From Gautieria morchelliformis (lineage: Eukaryota; Basidiomycota; Agaricomycetes; Gomphales; Gomphaceae), in assembly GCA_015179125.1 (NCBI GenBank), contig WHVA01000325.1:1-64000 (forward strand): 64,000 nucleotides of DNA. The letters run 5' to 3'. The notes under the pieces were generated by a model. The model had not been told where the DNA came from. It ran no database searches and saw only the letters and a list, made by a program, of their open reading frames with translations. Below are positions 31,262 through 43,200 of this stretch, in pieces (position 1 is the first letter of the stretch; each line of letters opens with the position of its first letter). A program made the translations under genes and the position numbers.

Positions 31262-32424
31262 TCATGGCCGCAAATTAACCTCGGCAACGCCAAACACCAC
31301 ATCTGGTATATCCCCTTCGTCGCTCTCACCGTCGTCCCCCGGCCCCTTTCCTTTGCCTGAGTGATACATTAGAATGGAGACATGACGTAACAAGATATGC
31401 CCACCCTTGGCCCCTTCAGTTCCAATTTCCCCTTCATATCCTTTCCGTGCGTTGGGATTTGGCATGCTGATAAGCACCGACACCTGAACTTTCTCATCTT
31501 CTTTCGCTTGCTCCTTCGCCATACCCGTCTCTGAACTGAGCTCCATTGCCGATGTGTTCCGCTCCTCTGACACGCTTTGGGTAGACGCCGCCGACGCCCC
31601 ATTGAACGCTCGTCGTCCCAGCAGCCGAGAGATGAACGCCCGGTGTCCTCCTTCCGACGTGGGGAACGACGCTGTGCTTCCACCTCCGGCGTGCCCGCTC
31701 GTCTTGCCTGAGTTGGACACGATCGTCGCCGAGACCGGCTGCAACCGCAGGATTAGGTTCGACACTTTGCGTGTGCGTAGATTCCTACGGGTACCACAAC
31801 CAAACACGCACTTGGATTTCTTCCCATTTCCCTTCTCCCTTACCAAAATTATCTCCCTCCGATCCGCCCACATGCGAGTCCTTGTGTACCTGTCCATGTT
31901 CGTCCACCCACACCTCCCAGAGCTTAGGCTTTTCTCCAAAGTCGCGCCTTCTCCCCCGACCCATCCCCCCTGGCCCGTCCTCCAACCCTCCAGGAATAAT
32001 CACTCCTGCCGCAAGAGCTTCTTCTATACGCCGACGGAACCGACGACGAAGAATAAACGATCTAACCAAGTTCATCGTCCACCGTGCCCAGAGATTAGAC
32101 TAAGAAACGAACCTGATGACGATCGCACATGATACAGCTAATAAAAGCAGGAGTGTTGCGAGAAACCTAGAGCAACATCCACACATGGTTTGCAGTAGCT
32201 GCTCAACAACAAGCACTATCCGGCACGTCAGTGCAACCACTCACGTAAATAGATATAGAGAAGAAGACTGGGGGGCACTGGGCATTCAAAGTATGGAGCC
32301 AGGTTAGTTTGCATGACGATGACAAACAGGGGGTCGCGCACGCATTGTTATTCGAGGGCCCTTGGCTAGAAGTAGGCGTCTCCGTGGCGGGTTCAGTAGA
32401 CGTTAAAGAAGCAGAAGTCGACAT
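31262..32424 (-). CDS. Predicted single-pass membrane protein, 330 aa, four exons
   Basis: Exons on the minus strand are 32424-32245, 32198-32113, 32061-31812 and 31738-31262, with introns of 46, 51 and 73 bp (GTGAGT, GTTCGT, GTGCGT donors). They total 331 codons exactly. A Ser/Thr-rich N-terminus is followed by one hydrophobic helix (FLATLLLLLAVSCAIVI, about residues 72-88) and a strongly basic stretch (ILRRRFRRRIEEALAAG), so the C-terminus should be cytosolic by the positive-inside rule. A Gly/Arg-rich linker and a conserved-looking tail follow (VQVSVLISMPNP ... VVFGVAEV). Similar proteins of unknown function are common in agaricomycetes; no enzyme motif is seen. It is divergent from OST3 with 269 bp between starts. 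Confidence 0.68.
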
Positions 32425-32693
32425 CGTGCGATAAGTAGTAGAGTATGGTTCCCGTCAGGGTACGTGCAAGCAGGTCGTCACTACGACGTAATTTATCGTA
32501 GAAACGGAAATGGCAGTGGCTTCGTCGTCCAGGGAATTATCTCAGCTTAGCCGTGAGCTGTGTAGCCCTGCCCTGTGGAGGTTGCTGCTGAGCCTTGGTC
32601 GGTGTTGATCAGGACCTGATGACAAGTGCGCAGTTTCCTTCCGCGGCCCAACGGCTCACGGCTAAAATACTGCCACGTTTACTGTAGAGCTCG
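32425..32693. promoter_or_regulatory. Shared upstream region of the membrane-protein gene and OST3
   Basis: 269 bp between two divergent start codons; it must hold both promoters. No clear TATA box. A GC-rich inverted sequence (CTTAGCCGTGAGC... CGGCTCACGGCTAA) occurs near 32544 and 32650. Confidence 0.5.
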
Positions 32694-33913
32694 ATGTTGC
32701 TACTCCCTCTCCTTTCCTTGCTCTCTCTATCATGTCTCGCAGCCGCCAAGCAGTCACCACGAGAGCGATTCACCGCCCTTGCTGCTGCAAATGACGGTAT
32801 CGTCAAGCTTGACGACGAGCTCTACAACCTCCTCACCTCTCCCTCACGTGACTGGTCCGCCGCTATCCAACTCACCGCTCTCAAGTCGTTTAAATGTCCA
32901 CCGTGCAAGTAAGCGTTGGCTCGCTGTCCGCCTGGACAAACATCTGATTCCAGCCGCAGGGAGCTAGAGCCCGCCTTCAAGGCCCTCGGGAAGGCGTGGA
33001 GCCAAGTATCAGCGACTGACAGAGACGACCATTTCTTCGCGACTTTGGATTTTGAGGACGGCAAGGAAACGTTCAAGAAGGTGCGTCTGTGTGTCTGCGA
33101 CGCTGTGCATGCCGTCTCATAAATTCCCCTATCCAGCTCGGGCTTAGCTCTGCGCCTGTGCTGCGCGTTCACCCTCCTGCTCAGGGTCCTCGACAACCGC
33201 CAAGTGGCCGATCTGACCCACTCACTTATGACTTCGGTAACAGGTAAGAGTGTCTTGTAATGTCTACAGTCGAGGTCTCACTTGCCTTAAGCGGCTTCGA
33301 TCCCGCTCTGTTAGCTGAGCACTTGTCCCGCTACACTCCTGTGCCGATTCCCTACAAGGCACCGCCCAACTACGCCCTTATTGCCACGACTGCAACTTCT
33401 ATCCTTACGTTAGTCGTGGTCGCTCGCTTTATTTTGCCCATCTTAATGTCCCGCTGGACATGGGCGGTGTTCACAATCGGCATGTCGCTCACCATGGTGG
33501 GAGGGTTCATGTTTGTCCACATCAGGGGGATGCCATACATTGCCGGAGGTCAACATGGCGGTGTGGAATATATAGCACCCGGTTTCCAAACTCAATACGG
33601 AATTGAAGTGCAGATCATCGGCTTTCTTTGTGCGTCCTTGATCGCTCTCTCTGAAAATGCTGCTCCGGTCTCATTATCCAATAAGACGGTGTATTATCCC
33701 TTGGTTTCATCTCTATGACCATGATTATCCCTCGCCACACCTCCCCTGCACGTCAGCGATACGGCGTTTATGTCTGGACAGGCGTGTCTCTTACACTTTT
33801 CTCCGTCCTAGTCTCTATCTTCAAGATAAAAAATGGAGGTGCGTCGTGTTCCCCAATACTTGCCGCCTTTGCTAACTCCTTGTCTAGGATACCCTTTCAG
33901 ACTTTTCTTGTAG
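32694..33913 (+). CDS. OST3: Oligosaccharyltransferase subunit OST3/OST6, 321 aa, six exons
   Basis: Subunit of the ER oligosaccharyltransferase that N-glycosylates proteins; its lumenal thioredoxin-like domain holds substrate cysteines. Exons are 32694-32908, 32954-33080, 33137-33243, 33292-33629, 33686-33838 and 33888-33913 (322 codons). A signal peptide (LLLPLLSLLSLSCLAAA) is followed by the thioredoxin-like domain with a CPPC redox motif at residues 68-71, split from the following Asn by intron 1. Four membrane segments follow (NYALIATTATSILTLVVVA; WTWAVFTIGMSLTMVGGFMF; the segment across intron 4, IIGFLYGVLSLGFI; VWTGVSLTLFSVLVSIF), and RIRGMPY-type HIRGMPY lies between segments 2 and 3. 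All match the family layout and length. Confidence 0.96.
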
Positions 33914-36024
33914 AGAAGAGCAAAAAGCATTAGTTGCACGTAATTTTATATCAATGGCAGGCCGTGTGAAGTCTCTGAAGCCATTCGAAATCGGATGAAT
34001 ACTGCCGCATGCAAGATAATGTGTACTCACGCTAACTACGTCATGGCCGTCTGGTGTGTGGAGATCAGAGATGTTGCTAGCAAAAAATATAGCTCTTCAG
34101 GTTGCAGGTAGTATCAGCTCAGTACGTCCTGAGGACAAGAGTGGCAGTCTGACAAGTTCGGGGTACCTCGGTGCGAGGATTGAACTGTCCTTCATTCGAG
34201 CAAAACACATTGTCACTAGACAGTGCTACACCTAAAAGTCGAGGATAAAGCCTAGGCCAAGAAACTCATAGTTTATAGAAAGCATGAAGTCAAGTACTGG
34301 AAGATTTGAAGGGATACTTCGACTGTACAAGGCATGATATATCCTGGCCATTTCCTTCGAAAGGTGATCGTTCATCATCATCACGAAGCCGCAGTGCTTG
34401 TATACATAGCATCTCTGGGCTGACTTAGAAGGGCCAGTATCAATCCGTAGGCTAGAGAACCGCATCTATCGCCAGCATCGACCGAGCAACGTGATGAATA
34501 CATGGCCGATTCAAAATCATGCTGCATTGTATGCTAGATAATAGAAAGTTCTTAATAATTCGGTGACTGCAGCAACGATGCTCGTTGAACTGCAGCGGGT
34601 AGATCAGACACACCTTAATGAACCTCTAGTAATCCCGTAATCTTTCTCTTGGAATGATAGCATGGTTGAACAGCACGGCGGCTGCCTCGCTTGTCTGTAG
34701 GCGTTGAATTCAGACCAGATAACTGGACAGAGAAACGAGCGAGTCTGAGCTTGCCTGCTTCCTTGGCCTGCTCCTGTTTGTTCCTCTTTCGCATCTATCT
34801 TGAGATCTGGGATGGCAACAGTACGAGGCTGGAATACATGGCTACTACATTCGCGGACCGCAAAGCCGTTGGTTGACGCAGATCAGCACACGGACCATCT
34901 TCCGCGCGGCCGGCCAGCAGTTCAACAACTTCCTCCAGAGTGATATCCGCGGGCGAACCGACTCAAAATGGTCGAAAGTACGTTGACTGAGGGTGCGCAT
35001 GGAACGTAATGTTGTCTATATACTAGTATAGATATATAGACAGCTTTACGCTCCGTGTGCACACTCAGTCAACATACTATCATTCAATTCCTTATCCTCT
35101 GTTGAACATCGTCTGAACGTCACATGACGATCATGTGCTTTGGACGCATGAAGTGATAGGAGCCTCGTCCATAATAATGTCGCGCTCTTTGTGACTAGGT
35201 GCCATCAGGTGCCATTGAATGGCTAAGACCCCAATTAAGGTCTCGGAGCACCCATCTAGTAGTTCCGGCGTCAATTGGCGTCAAAAAGGGTATATGTGTT
35301 CTGGAAGCACCCAATTACAGCCATAAGGTCACCATCAGCTTCTCTGGAGGTGGAGGTGGTCTCCTTTGTTCTCGACGAACATCTTCACTGAATAGCCGTG
35401 CATTGCGAAGACAGTTGATTATGATGGATCGATGGGCGGTTTCTGGTCGAATATCTGATGTGGAAATACGCGTTCAATGGGATCTGATGTGCAGCGACGG
35501 GAGATCTCTTCAATAACCGTCAAGCTTGACACGTGCCGGCATTGGCAAGAAAGAGAAACGAAGATGCACTCGTAGAATAATTTTTGCTGCGCCAGCTTTT
35601 CAGGTCTCTCGGTAGCATGGCGCAATTAAGCAGTGCTGTGGACAACCCAGTTGTGCCGTGAAGCCACAAGAGCGAATTAGCCCTGCGTTTCCGTCCCTCT
35701 GCATTACTGAGACGTGCTGAGCTTCACATCTCCTAAACACGCAGCTTCGGAGCACTGACCAAGACCTGGCCGGGCATGTCGTCAGCTCATTACCAATAGT
35801 AACAACGATTACCTAGGTGCGAGCACTGTTGGTCAGCGGCTATATATAATCTCCATGTAATGGCAGTGAGTAGTAAATAGCCCACAGTTCTTCATCTTTT
35901 GGTCTCAGCTCTGGCACTCACGGCCTATTCGACTCTCCAACTATCGGCGTTGATCCTGCTCCTTGCGCTAATCTATCAAACGGGTCTCGTGCAGCATAGT
36001 ATTTCCCGAGCTACCACTGCCCGA
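33914..36024. other. Intergenic region, 2.1 kb, no gene recognised
   Basis: AT-richer than its neighbours. It contains the long hairpin at 34978-35079. A hydrophobic reading just before the dioxygenase start (35899-36024, no ATG in frame) is probably 5' UTR. No tRNA could be folded. Confidence 0.45.
34978..35079. repeat. 102-bp imperfect palindrome (hairpin)
   Basis: The left arm AGTACGTTGACTGAGGGTGC... and right arm ...CACTCAGTCAACATACT are complementary with few mismatches over about 30 nt. The centre TGTCTATATACTAGTATAGA... is itself nearly self-complementary. It could be a small foldback element or a regulatory cruciform. No target duplication was evident. Confidence 0.75.
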
Positions 36025-37317
36025 ATGACCACCGCCGTGCAGTCACCCCAAACTCCCGAGCAATGGCGTCAAGCCCTTGCTGCTCTTCCGTCTGTTCCCG
36101 CAGGAGGGAAAATCCCGGCCTTTTACTTTGGTCATGGCCGTGAGTTCCGACTCTTTGAAGACAGCGACAATTTCTTAGCACTCAATTGTATGCAGAGCCA
36201 ATGCTCATCTGGCCAGACAATATACAACCTTCGAACCGTGATCTCTTCTCATCCGCAGGGCCCAAAGGACCTTTAGGGAATTTCTTAAGAGATTTTGGAC
36301 CCGCTCTGCTTGACAAATATAAGCCAAAGGGTGTGGTTGTATTCAGTGCCCATTGGGAAACCAGTGGAGAGCGTCAAGGTCGGTATTTTATTGACGGTGT
36401 ATTCGGTTAACGACCTTGATGACTCTTCATATAGTTACCGACTATGGGGATAATAATCCTCTTTTGATGGATTACTTTGGGTTTCCTCCTGAGCTATACC
36501 AAGTGCAATTCGAGTCCCGCGGAGATGCAACGCTTTCACAGAAGATTGTAAACATGTTCAAGAAGGTAGATAACAGTCATGCCTCACGTCAATTGCATTT
36601 CTCAACGTTTCTGCAAGCACAATATGCTCGCTCGCACAGTGAAGCAGCACGAACCGCGTGGAAGTGACGGTCGAGGCTTTTCTGGACCTGGACTCGACCA
36701 CGGTAAGTTCAATTCATGGCGTCATCATCCAATCAAGCAAGCATACGAGCTTCTACGAAGGCGTCTTTGTCCCCTTCAAGCTGATGTTTGGGGATTCTTT
36801 CGACATACCCGTTGTTCAAGTCAGCATCGATGAAAGCATGAGTCCAGAGAAAAATTGGGAGGTCGGGAAGGCCCTCGACGAGCTCAGGTGCTAATATATT
36901 CTCTGACTTCTCGGAAGCGGTTATCGACGACTCTTTAGATCGGAAGGCATTCTCATACTTTCAGGTGGCCTCACCATTCACACATTTCGTGATTTCTCGG
37001 CATTCACCGAAAGTACTGCAAAGCCGATATACAAAGAATGGCATAAAGCTGTTGTCAACGCCGCCGGAACAGTCAACGTAAGTTATGCCGCACATTGGCC
37101 AGCTGTTATTGATTTAGATATTATACTCGACAATTGTTAGCCGGAAGCTCGCCGCAAGGCCATGATGGAGCTCGTGTCACATCCTGGATTCAGACCAGCG
37201 AATCCACGAGAGGAGCATTTTATTCCTATTTATGTTGCGGCAGGATGTGGCGAGGAAGGCGAAGCCAGGGTGGTCAGCGGGATACATGGGGCACCGACGA
37301 TAGCTTTTGGGTTGTAG
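36025..37317 (+). CDS. LigB-family extradiol ring-cleavage dioxygenase (DOPA-dioxygenase-like), 318 aa, seven exons
   Basis: Class III Fe(II) dioxygenase expected to open catechol rings; relatives cleave DOPA, but the substrate here is unknown. Exons are 36025-36139, 36196-36378, 36435-36565, 36618-36702, 36761-36887, 36939-37077 and 37141-37317 (319 codons). Metal and active-site motifs are visible: FYFGHGQPMLIWP with His37, VVFSAHWET with His91, the NPLLMDYFGFPPELY segment, LDHGVFVPFKLMFG, VQVSIDE, LSGGLTIHTFRDF, and the REEHFIPIYVAAGCG ... GAPTIAFG tail. These match the fungal family over its full length. The ATG at 36025 was taken because upstream in-frame sequence lacks an ATG. It lies next to a questin-oxidase-like gene on the same strand. 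Confidence 0.93.
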
Positions 37318-38268
37318 TTGTAGGACAATTCGGTGTGCGACACTAGGCATCGCAAACTCGCCGCTATTCTGGATGAGCTCAGGATGCCTGAATATGAAAG
37401 ACCTCGTCCATGACAATAACGGGGAGGTTCCACACTGGTATGTGAGTGACTGTTGCCTAATGCACGTCTGAGTATCACCAACCCGAACCGACGATAGCAT
37501 CCAAATAGAGAGAAGCGAACGGTCAGGGTGCCCCTTTGGTGTTGTGTTATTGAAGTCTGCAAGCACGACGCATGTGAAGATCGCGATCCTCGTACCGATG
37601 TCAGACGTCGATGAAGGTTCTAATAGTTGGTAAGGGTGCGGTGGAGCGACCATTTTAATTGCGTTCCTTCTCAAGATAATCAGACCATGAAGGCAGAAGA
37701 TCGAACTGCAAGCCAATCAATGAGAGGTGGCAAGGAAATGTTCAAAGAAATGGGAAGAATTCTGTGCATGTACGGTGTGTTGCCACAGACAACCTTCAGA
37801 ACATAAAAGTTCGGAACGCGCGACGATTCGAGTTATCGGGAATTTTGAACGTGGTTTGACCTGGTTCTACAGCGAGGATGTATTGTCCCAAATATTCAGC
37901 CTCGGTACCCAACGGATCTCGGGGCGGCTGACTCTTCCATCAGCCTAGAGGACTCGCGACACCATCTCAGGCAGCATCAAATGGCGCCGCACCGCCACTG
38001 CACTGTCTAGTTCCACGTGTCGCGTACGTGTCGTGTACGTGTTGACACCTTTTTCCCCGTAGTACGACTTCCAAGAGAAAATGCTAAGATGCCAATGACG
38101 TCAACGCTGACACATTTATGTAATAAGTATAGCACACAGCGACCGAAATCAGACACCGACGGTGAGTGAATCCCGAGTTCAGACAGCAGTCTATATCGAT
38201 ATAATCTTTCCTTCTGTCTGATAAATATTTCAATCAAGTGGCATCTCGTCGCTTCTTTCGCATCCGCC
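37318..38268. other. Intergenic, no gene recognised
   Basis: About 950 bp. The long minus-strand reading (37716-37177) overlaps the dioxygenase last exon and has no family character. The final 200 bp presumably hold the promoter of the next gene. Repeated CGTACGTGT motifs near 38022-38045. Confidence 0.4.
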
Positions 38269-39907
38269 ATGACATCCCCCACTCAAGACCTTGACGCTCT
38301 CTTCCCTCTTCCGTCTCCACCGCCTTCTGCGTTATCCCCGTCTCCCTTTCCTGGAAGCACCCACGAGTCGGCACAGACACTGGTGCGTTTGTTGAAGGAG
38401 AACCACGTAAAGTTCCATTGCTTTGTCAACGACCGGAGATTTCACAAGTGCGTCGTTCATCCTTGTCATACTTCTGTTGAGTAGAAGGGTGCTGTCAAGT
38501 CATCTGGCCCATCACCTCTTCGCGGCCTATCACATGGGAGCTTCCCCAAAGCTCTTGCAAGAAGCCTTCGATTTACAAGCTCAGTCCCAGCGACCCGCAA
38601 ATAAGTCTCCTTCCACTATTGACGGGTCTAACTGGAAGGAGCATCTCGGTGATGAAGAGTAGGTTTAGCCTGATTTACCCGCAGAATTTGTTAACAACTG
38701 CCCAGCTATTATGCCTCATATTTAGCCTTCTTTTCTGCGCAGTTGCTGGACGACGGCCTGGAACCTACCTTTGAAAAGTTTATCTTCGCCAATGATGTCA
38801 ACTGGGGAAACATGCCAGAAGACCCACACCCGGAGATGATGAGTAGGCTTTTGGCAGGCCTTTTACACCCTTTCATACAGCTCGGCCATGGTCTAGAGTT
38901 TGGACAACTTGGAATGGTAGCTGAAGGTTGGTCGTCCGCTGTTTCATGCCGACTTGAATGTTAAGCCCAGGAAATAGGCCTCGCGCAAGCTGCTGTGCAT
39001 ACTGTACCTACTTCTAACCTTATATCTCGGGAATTCCTCGCTACCACTGTTACCAGTTCCCCAACTGCTGCAACAACGTCAATCCCAGTTCATCCTTTCA
39101 ATATAATGGCGCGTATCTTGAAGGATCCCCGTCTAGGACCTGAGAAGCCGGGGCAAGATAATCAGCAGTGGTTCCCAGATGCGATGAAACATCGCGGCCC
39201 TATCGTCCGCGAGTACGCGGAGATGTGGGATGCCGACGCAAGCTCTCCCGGGGCAGTCAGTCGCCGAGTAGAAGAAATTGCTTTTGTCGTCACTGTTCTT
39301 TATGGTGTAGGCGGCTGGAGGGAAGACTGGGGTTTCACAGCGGACTTTTTCTTGTGAGCAGCGTATTACAGGCCCAGTGATGACATATTGAAAAGCAACC
39401 CAATGTAGCATGCATCTGGTCACGTCAAGTGTTTTCGTTCCGTCCTTACTTGCACACCTCTCTGCCGACTCCAAGAGGATGTTCCTTCGCTCGTATTTCG
39501 CCGTGATTCTAGGGTACTGGGTTTCAAACGGTCGTCCGAAGGTGGACATCCGTTCACTGTTCGGCGGCACCGTGTCACGTTTCACATCGCTATTCTTACG
39601 GCCAGAGCCAAACCCAGAGGTTTTGGACAAGGGCAATCCCACTCCGAACTCCTGGTTTCCATTGTTGCAATCTGCTCTCATGCATCCTAATGAACACCTG
39701 CTGAAGCTGGAGAGAACCTTGGCACATTATGCGGCTCTATACGGAAGGACACCGGCGGGTCGGTTCAAGGATACCGAGTTAGAAGGCAGTGAGAAACTGG
39801 ATGGAACGGTATTTTTGCGAGCGGCCTGGCTCAGTTTGAACAAGCATGGGTGGATGAGAGAAGGCTTCGATAGAGGTGACTGGAATTTCGAAGGATTTTT
39901 TGATTAG
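38269..39907 (+). CDS. Questin-oxidase-like protein (DUF4243 family), 477 aa, five exons
   Basis: Family members act as Baeyer-Villiger type oxidases in fungal polyketide pathways (for example on anthraquinones), but many members are uncharacterised. Exons are 38269-38447, 38500-38658, 38706-38926, 38978-39353 and 39409-39907 (478 codons). Family hallmarks are an N-terminal FHCFVND...FHNHLAHHLFAAYHMGASP, YYASYLAFFSAQLL, HPFIQLGHGLEFGQ, FFMHLVTSSVFVPSLLAHL, and HPNEHLLKLERTLAHYAALYG with the C-terminal HGWMREGFD. Several conserved His (HHLFAAYH, GHGLEF, HLVTS, HPNEH) could form the active site. No flavin or NADPH motif is visible, as expected for this family. No polyketide synthase is in the window, so the substrate is unknown. 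Confidence 0.93.
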
Positions 39908-40224
39908 CTTGGCACATGCATTGTATTTGATGGTATACACCGCGAGTACATGATGTAATTCTACGACTCGGAACGTTGACCACGTTTGAATTTTGGATGA
40001 CTTTTGGAAGACGCGGCAGCGGAGTACGAATGCAACCGTTTCTGTCACGGTGGACTGCTCGCGCTTGATACCTGTTACTGCTCTCCAACGCGGCTTTCGC
40101 GTGCCTGCCTGGCGCTTTACCGTTTTGTCCCTCGACCCACATAGACAGCATATACTCTTCGCATTAGACTTATATCTCTGGACCCCAATTCCCTAATTAG
40201 CGTACTGGACAAAGCGCAAAGAAC
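39908..40224. promoter_or_regulatory. Intergenic region and likely kinesin-1 promoter
   Basis: 317 bp between two genes on the plus strand. It holds the terminator of the upstream gene and the promoter of the kinesin gene. No distinct element was recognised. Confidence 0.45.
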
Positions 40225-43200
40225 ATGTCCACTTCAACTAACATCAAAGTCGTGTGTCGGTGAGTGTACAGATTGAGCATATACCACTGTAACACCAACA
40301 TTCTCCGAAATCTAGTTTTCGGCCTGTCAATGCCATCGAACAGCGTGAAGGTGGAGACATTGTTGTATCTTTCGATGACAACTTGCAGTCAGTGAAATTA
40401 CGGTCTGCACAACTGAGCCAGGGACCGGAGAAGGATGGCTTCACATATGATCGCGTTTTTCCCATGGGCACCAAACAGCATGAGGTATTTGATTATGGCA
40501 TAAAGGGGTAAGTGCTTTTGCCCGTTGCGTATTGTCTCTGCGTTAAATCCCAAGTCTAGCATCGTGAAAGGTAATTGACAGTCTTCCACATGGGTGTTTG
40601 GAATACTGGCGGACTCGAGCAAAGCTCATCTCGTCCAACAGATGTCATTGACGGGTATAATGGAACCGTATTTGCTTACGGGCAGACTGGATCCGGAAAA
40701 ACGTTCACAATGATGGTGCGAATGCTGTGGCATGCAAAATATTTTTTGAACTTGGTATACAGGGGGCAGACATTGACTCGGAAGACTTGAAAGGCATAAT
40801 ACCCCGCATAACAGAGCAGATATTCACTTCCATTGTCGAGTCCGAGATTCACCTTGAGTATGTGGTCAAGGTCTCATATATGGAGATCTACCTCGAGCGG
40901 ATACGGGATTTATTAGCTCGTACGTTCCGCCATAGTTTGAAGATGTGACATATGAACACTGCAATTTAGCCCAAAACGACAACCTACAGATCCACGAAGA
41001 GAAGTCTAAAGGAGTATATGTCAAGAATTTATCGGACTACTATGTCGGCAGTGCAAAGGAGGTTTATGAGATTATGCGGCAGGGTGGCCAGGCGCGGATG
41101 GTTACATCTACCAGTGTGTTATGTGCCTCGTTTACTCTGACCTGCGGTTGATATCCGCACAGATATGAATGCGGAGAGTTCTCGGTCACACTCTATCTTT
41201 CTGATCACAATCCAACAACGGAACACAGATACCGGGGCACAGAAGACTGGAAATTTGTACCTTGTCGACCTGGCAGGATCGGAAAAGGTTGGGAAGACGG
41301 GCGCATCGGGTCAGACGCTTGAGGAGGCTAAGAAAATCAACAAATCACTGTCTGCTCTTGGTATGGTCATCAACGCTCTCACGGATGGGAAGGTGAGGTA
41401 TACTTGAAGGTAGACACCAATCAACACTCACCACTCACCACTCCTCCCCTCCTCCCAGTCGACCCATATTCCTTACCGGGATTCTAAACTCACCCGTATA
41501 TTGCAAGAGTCCCTGGGTGGCAACTCGCGAACCACCCTGATAATCAACTGTTCTCCTTCCTCATACAATGAGGCTGAAACATTATCAACACTGCGGTTCG
41601 GTATGCGTGCTAAGTCGATCAAGAACACGGCTCGCGTCAATGCCGAGTTATCTCCCGCGGAACTCAAGGGCCTCCTCAAGAAAGCCCAAACTGCCAACGC
41701 TTCACACCAGGCATATATCGCTGCCTTGGAAGCCGAACTTTCCGTTTGGCGCTCTGGAGGGCACGTCGAGCCTGGGGAATATGCTGTCGCTGATAAACCA
41801 GGTGCGCCTTTGTCTGCCCCGAAGAAGACCCCAATTCCGTCGACACCATCAACCGCGAGAAGCCTCACCCCTTCTATACCTGCTGTCGAAAGCTTGCGAG
41901 GTGACCTTGACAGTCGGCCACAGACACCGACTGTGGTCGGCCTGGACAAAGATGAGAGAGATGACTTCTTGAAGAGAGAGAATGAATTAAGCGATCAACT
42001 GGCGGAGAAAGAGAGCGCGTTGGTGGCGCAACAGAAGTTGGTGCAGGAGATCAGAGAAGAGTTGACTTTCGTCAAGGACTCAGAAACCTCTCTATCCAAG
42101 GCAAGTTAGGGCGGTAGGCTGGAGATGATTACTCACTATGTCTGCACATTACAGGATAACAAAGCCATGTCGAGCCAGCTCAACGAACTCCGGCTCCAGC
42201 TAGAGCGTCTCGACTATGACAACAAAGAGGGCAGCATTACCGTCGATATCCTTAAGGAGCAGAATCAGGACTTGACCAACGAATTGGAGGAGCTGAAGAA
42301 GACTATCGAAGGACTCAAGTCAATGCAGAAGGACCTGTCAGCAGAGGATAAGGAGAAAAAGAAGGCGGAGAAGATGGCTATGATGATGGCCCAGTTTGAT
42401 ACCGTAAGTTTGCCAACTTCTGGTCTTTCTGGCTCATGAGCTAGGCATGTGCTCACTGCAGACCTACAGCAAGGAGCATTCTCCGAGAAAGAAGAATTGT
42501 TCCGCGCTACCTTGGCCAAGCTTGATACCATCGATTCAGACACTGCAGTGTCTTCGTTGACAGCGGAAGACATCACCGCGTTACGACGGCAGTTAACCGA
42601 AGGGCAGCAGCAAATTCGAGACCTCATGGACAAGTTGCTTGTCACGCAAGAGGCAAGTGAACAACATGAGCGACGGAAGGCTGAGCTGGAGAAGCGGTTT
42701 TCGGCGTTGGAGACCGAATACGAGGAGTTACTTGGTGCGCACTTCTTAAATTGGTTGCTTTGTAATCGCATTATCTCACCGTATATATTCCAGAGAAAAC
42801 CATACACGACGAAGAGGCCAGTAATGTTGATGTAGCCGAGTCTATGGCTGATTACAAGGTGCGAGGCGTGTTACAGGCAGTCACGTGTTTTGATAATCCC
42901 TTGGTCGATTTAGAGCAAGCTTGAGGCACAATTCGCTGCAAAGCGTGAGTCTCATGCTCACGAGGTCCAAGACCTTAAACAGCAGGTCGAGGTCAAGGTA
43001 AACGAAGTTCGCAGCTTGAACTTGAACATCAGCGAGCTCAAAAACCTCAACGAGGAACTCAAGGTTCGAAATGAACTGACGATGTTACGTGTTATCACGT
43101 TCTAAACCTTGCATGTCTAGCGCGCGTTTGCCGTCACATCAGCAGGGATCGAGGGGGGCAAGAATCTTGCCGAGAGTGCAAAAGACCTTGAGCGGACACG

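Noticed and set aside
34150..34210. tRNA-like B-box (AGTTCAATCC on the minus strand)
   Set aside because: The flanking bases cannot form a T stem or acceptor stem, and no A box lies at the right distance.
35899..36024. Hydrophobic N-terminal extension of the dioxygenase
   Set aside because: No ATG is available in frame and the fungal LigB family starts near the chosen ATG; probably 5' UTR.
37177..37716. 180-codon minus-strand ORF
   Set aside because: It overlaps the last exon of the dioxygenase on the other strand and shows no family or coding character outside that overlap.
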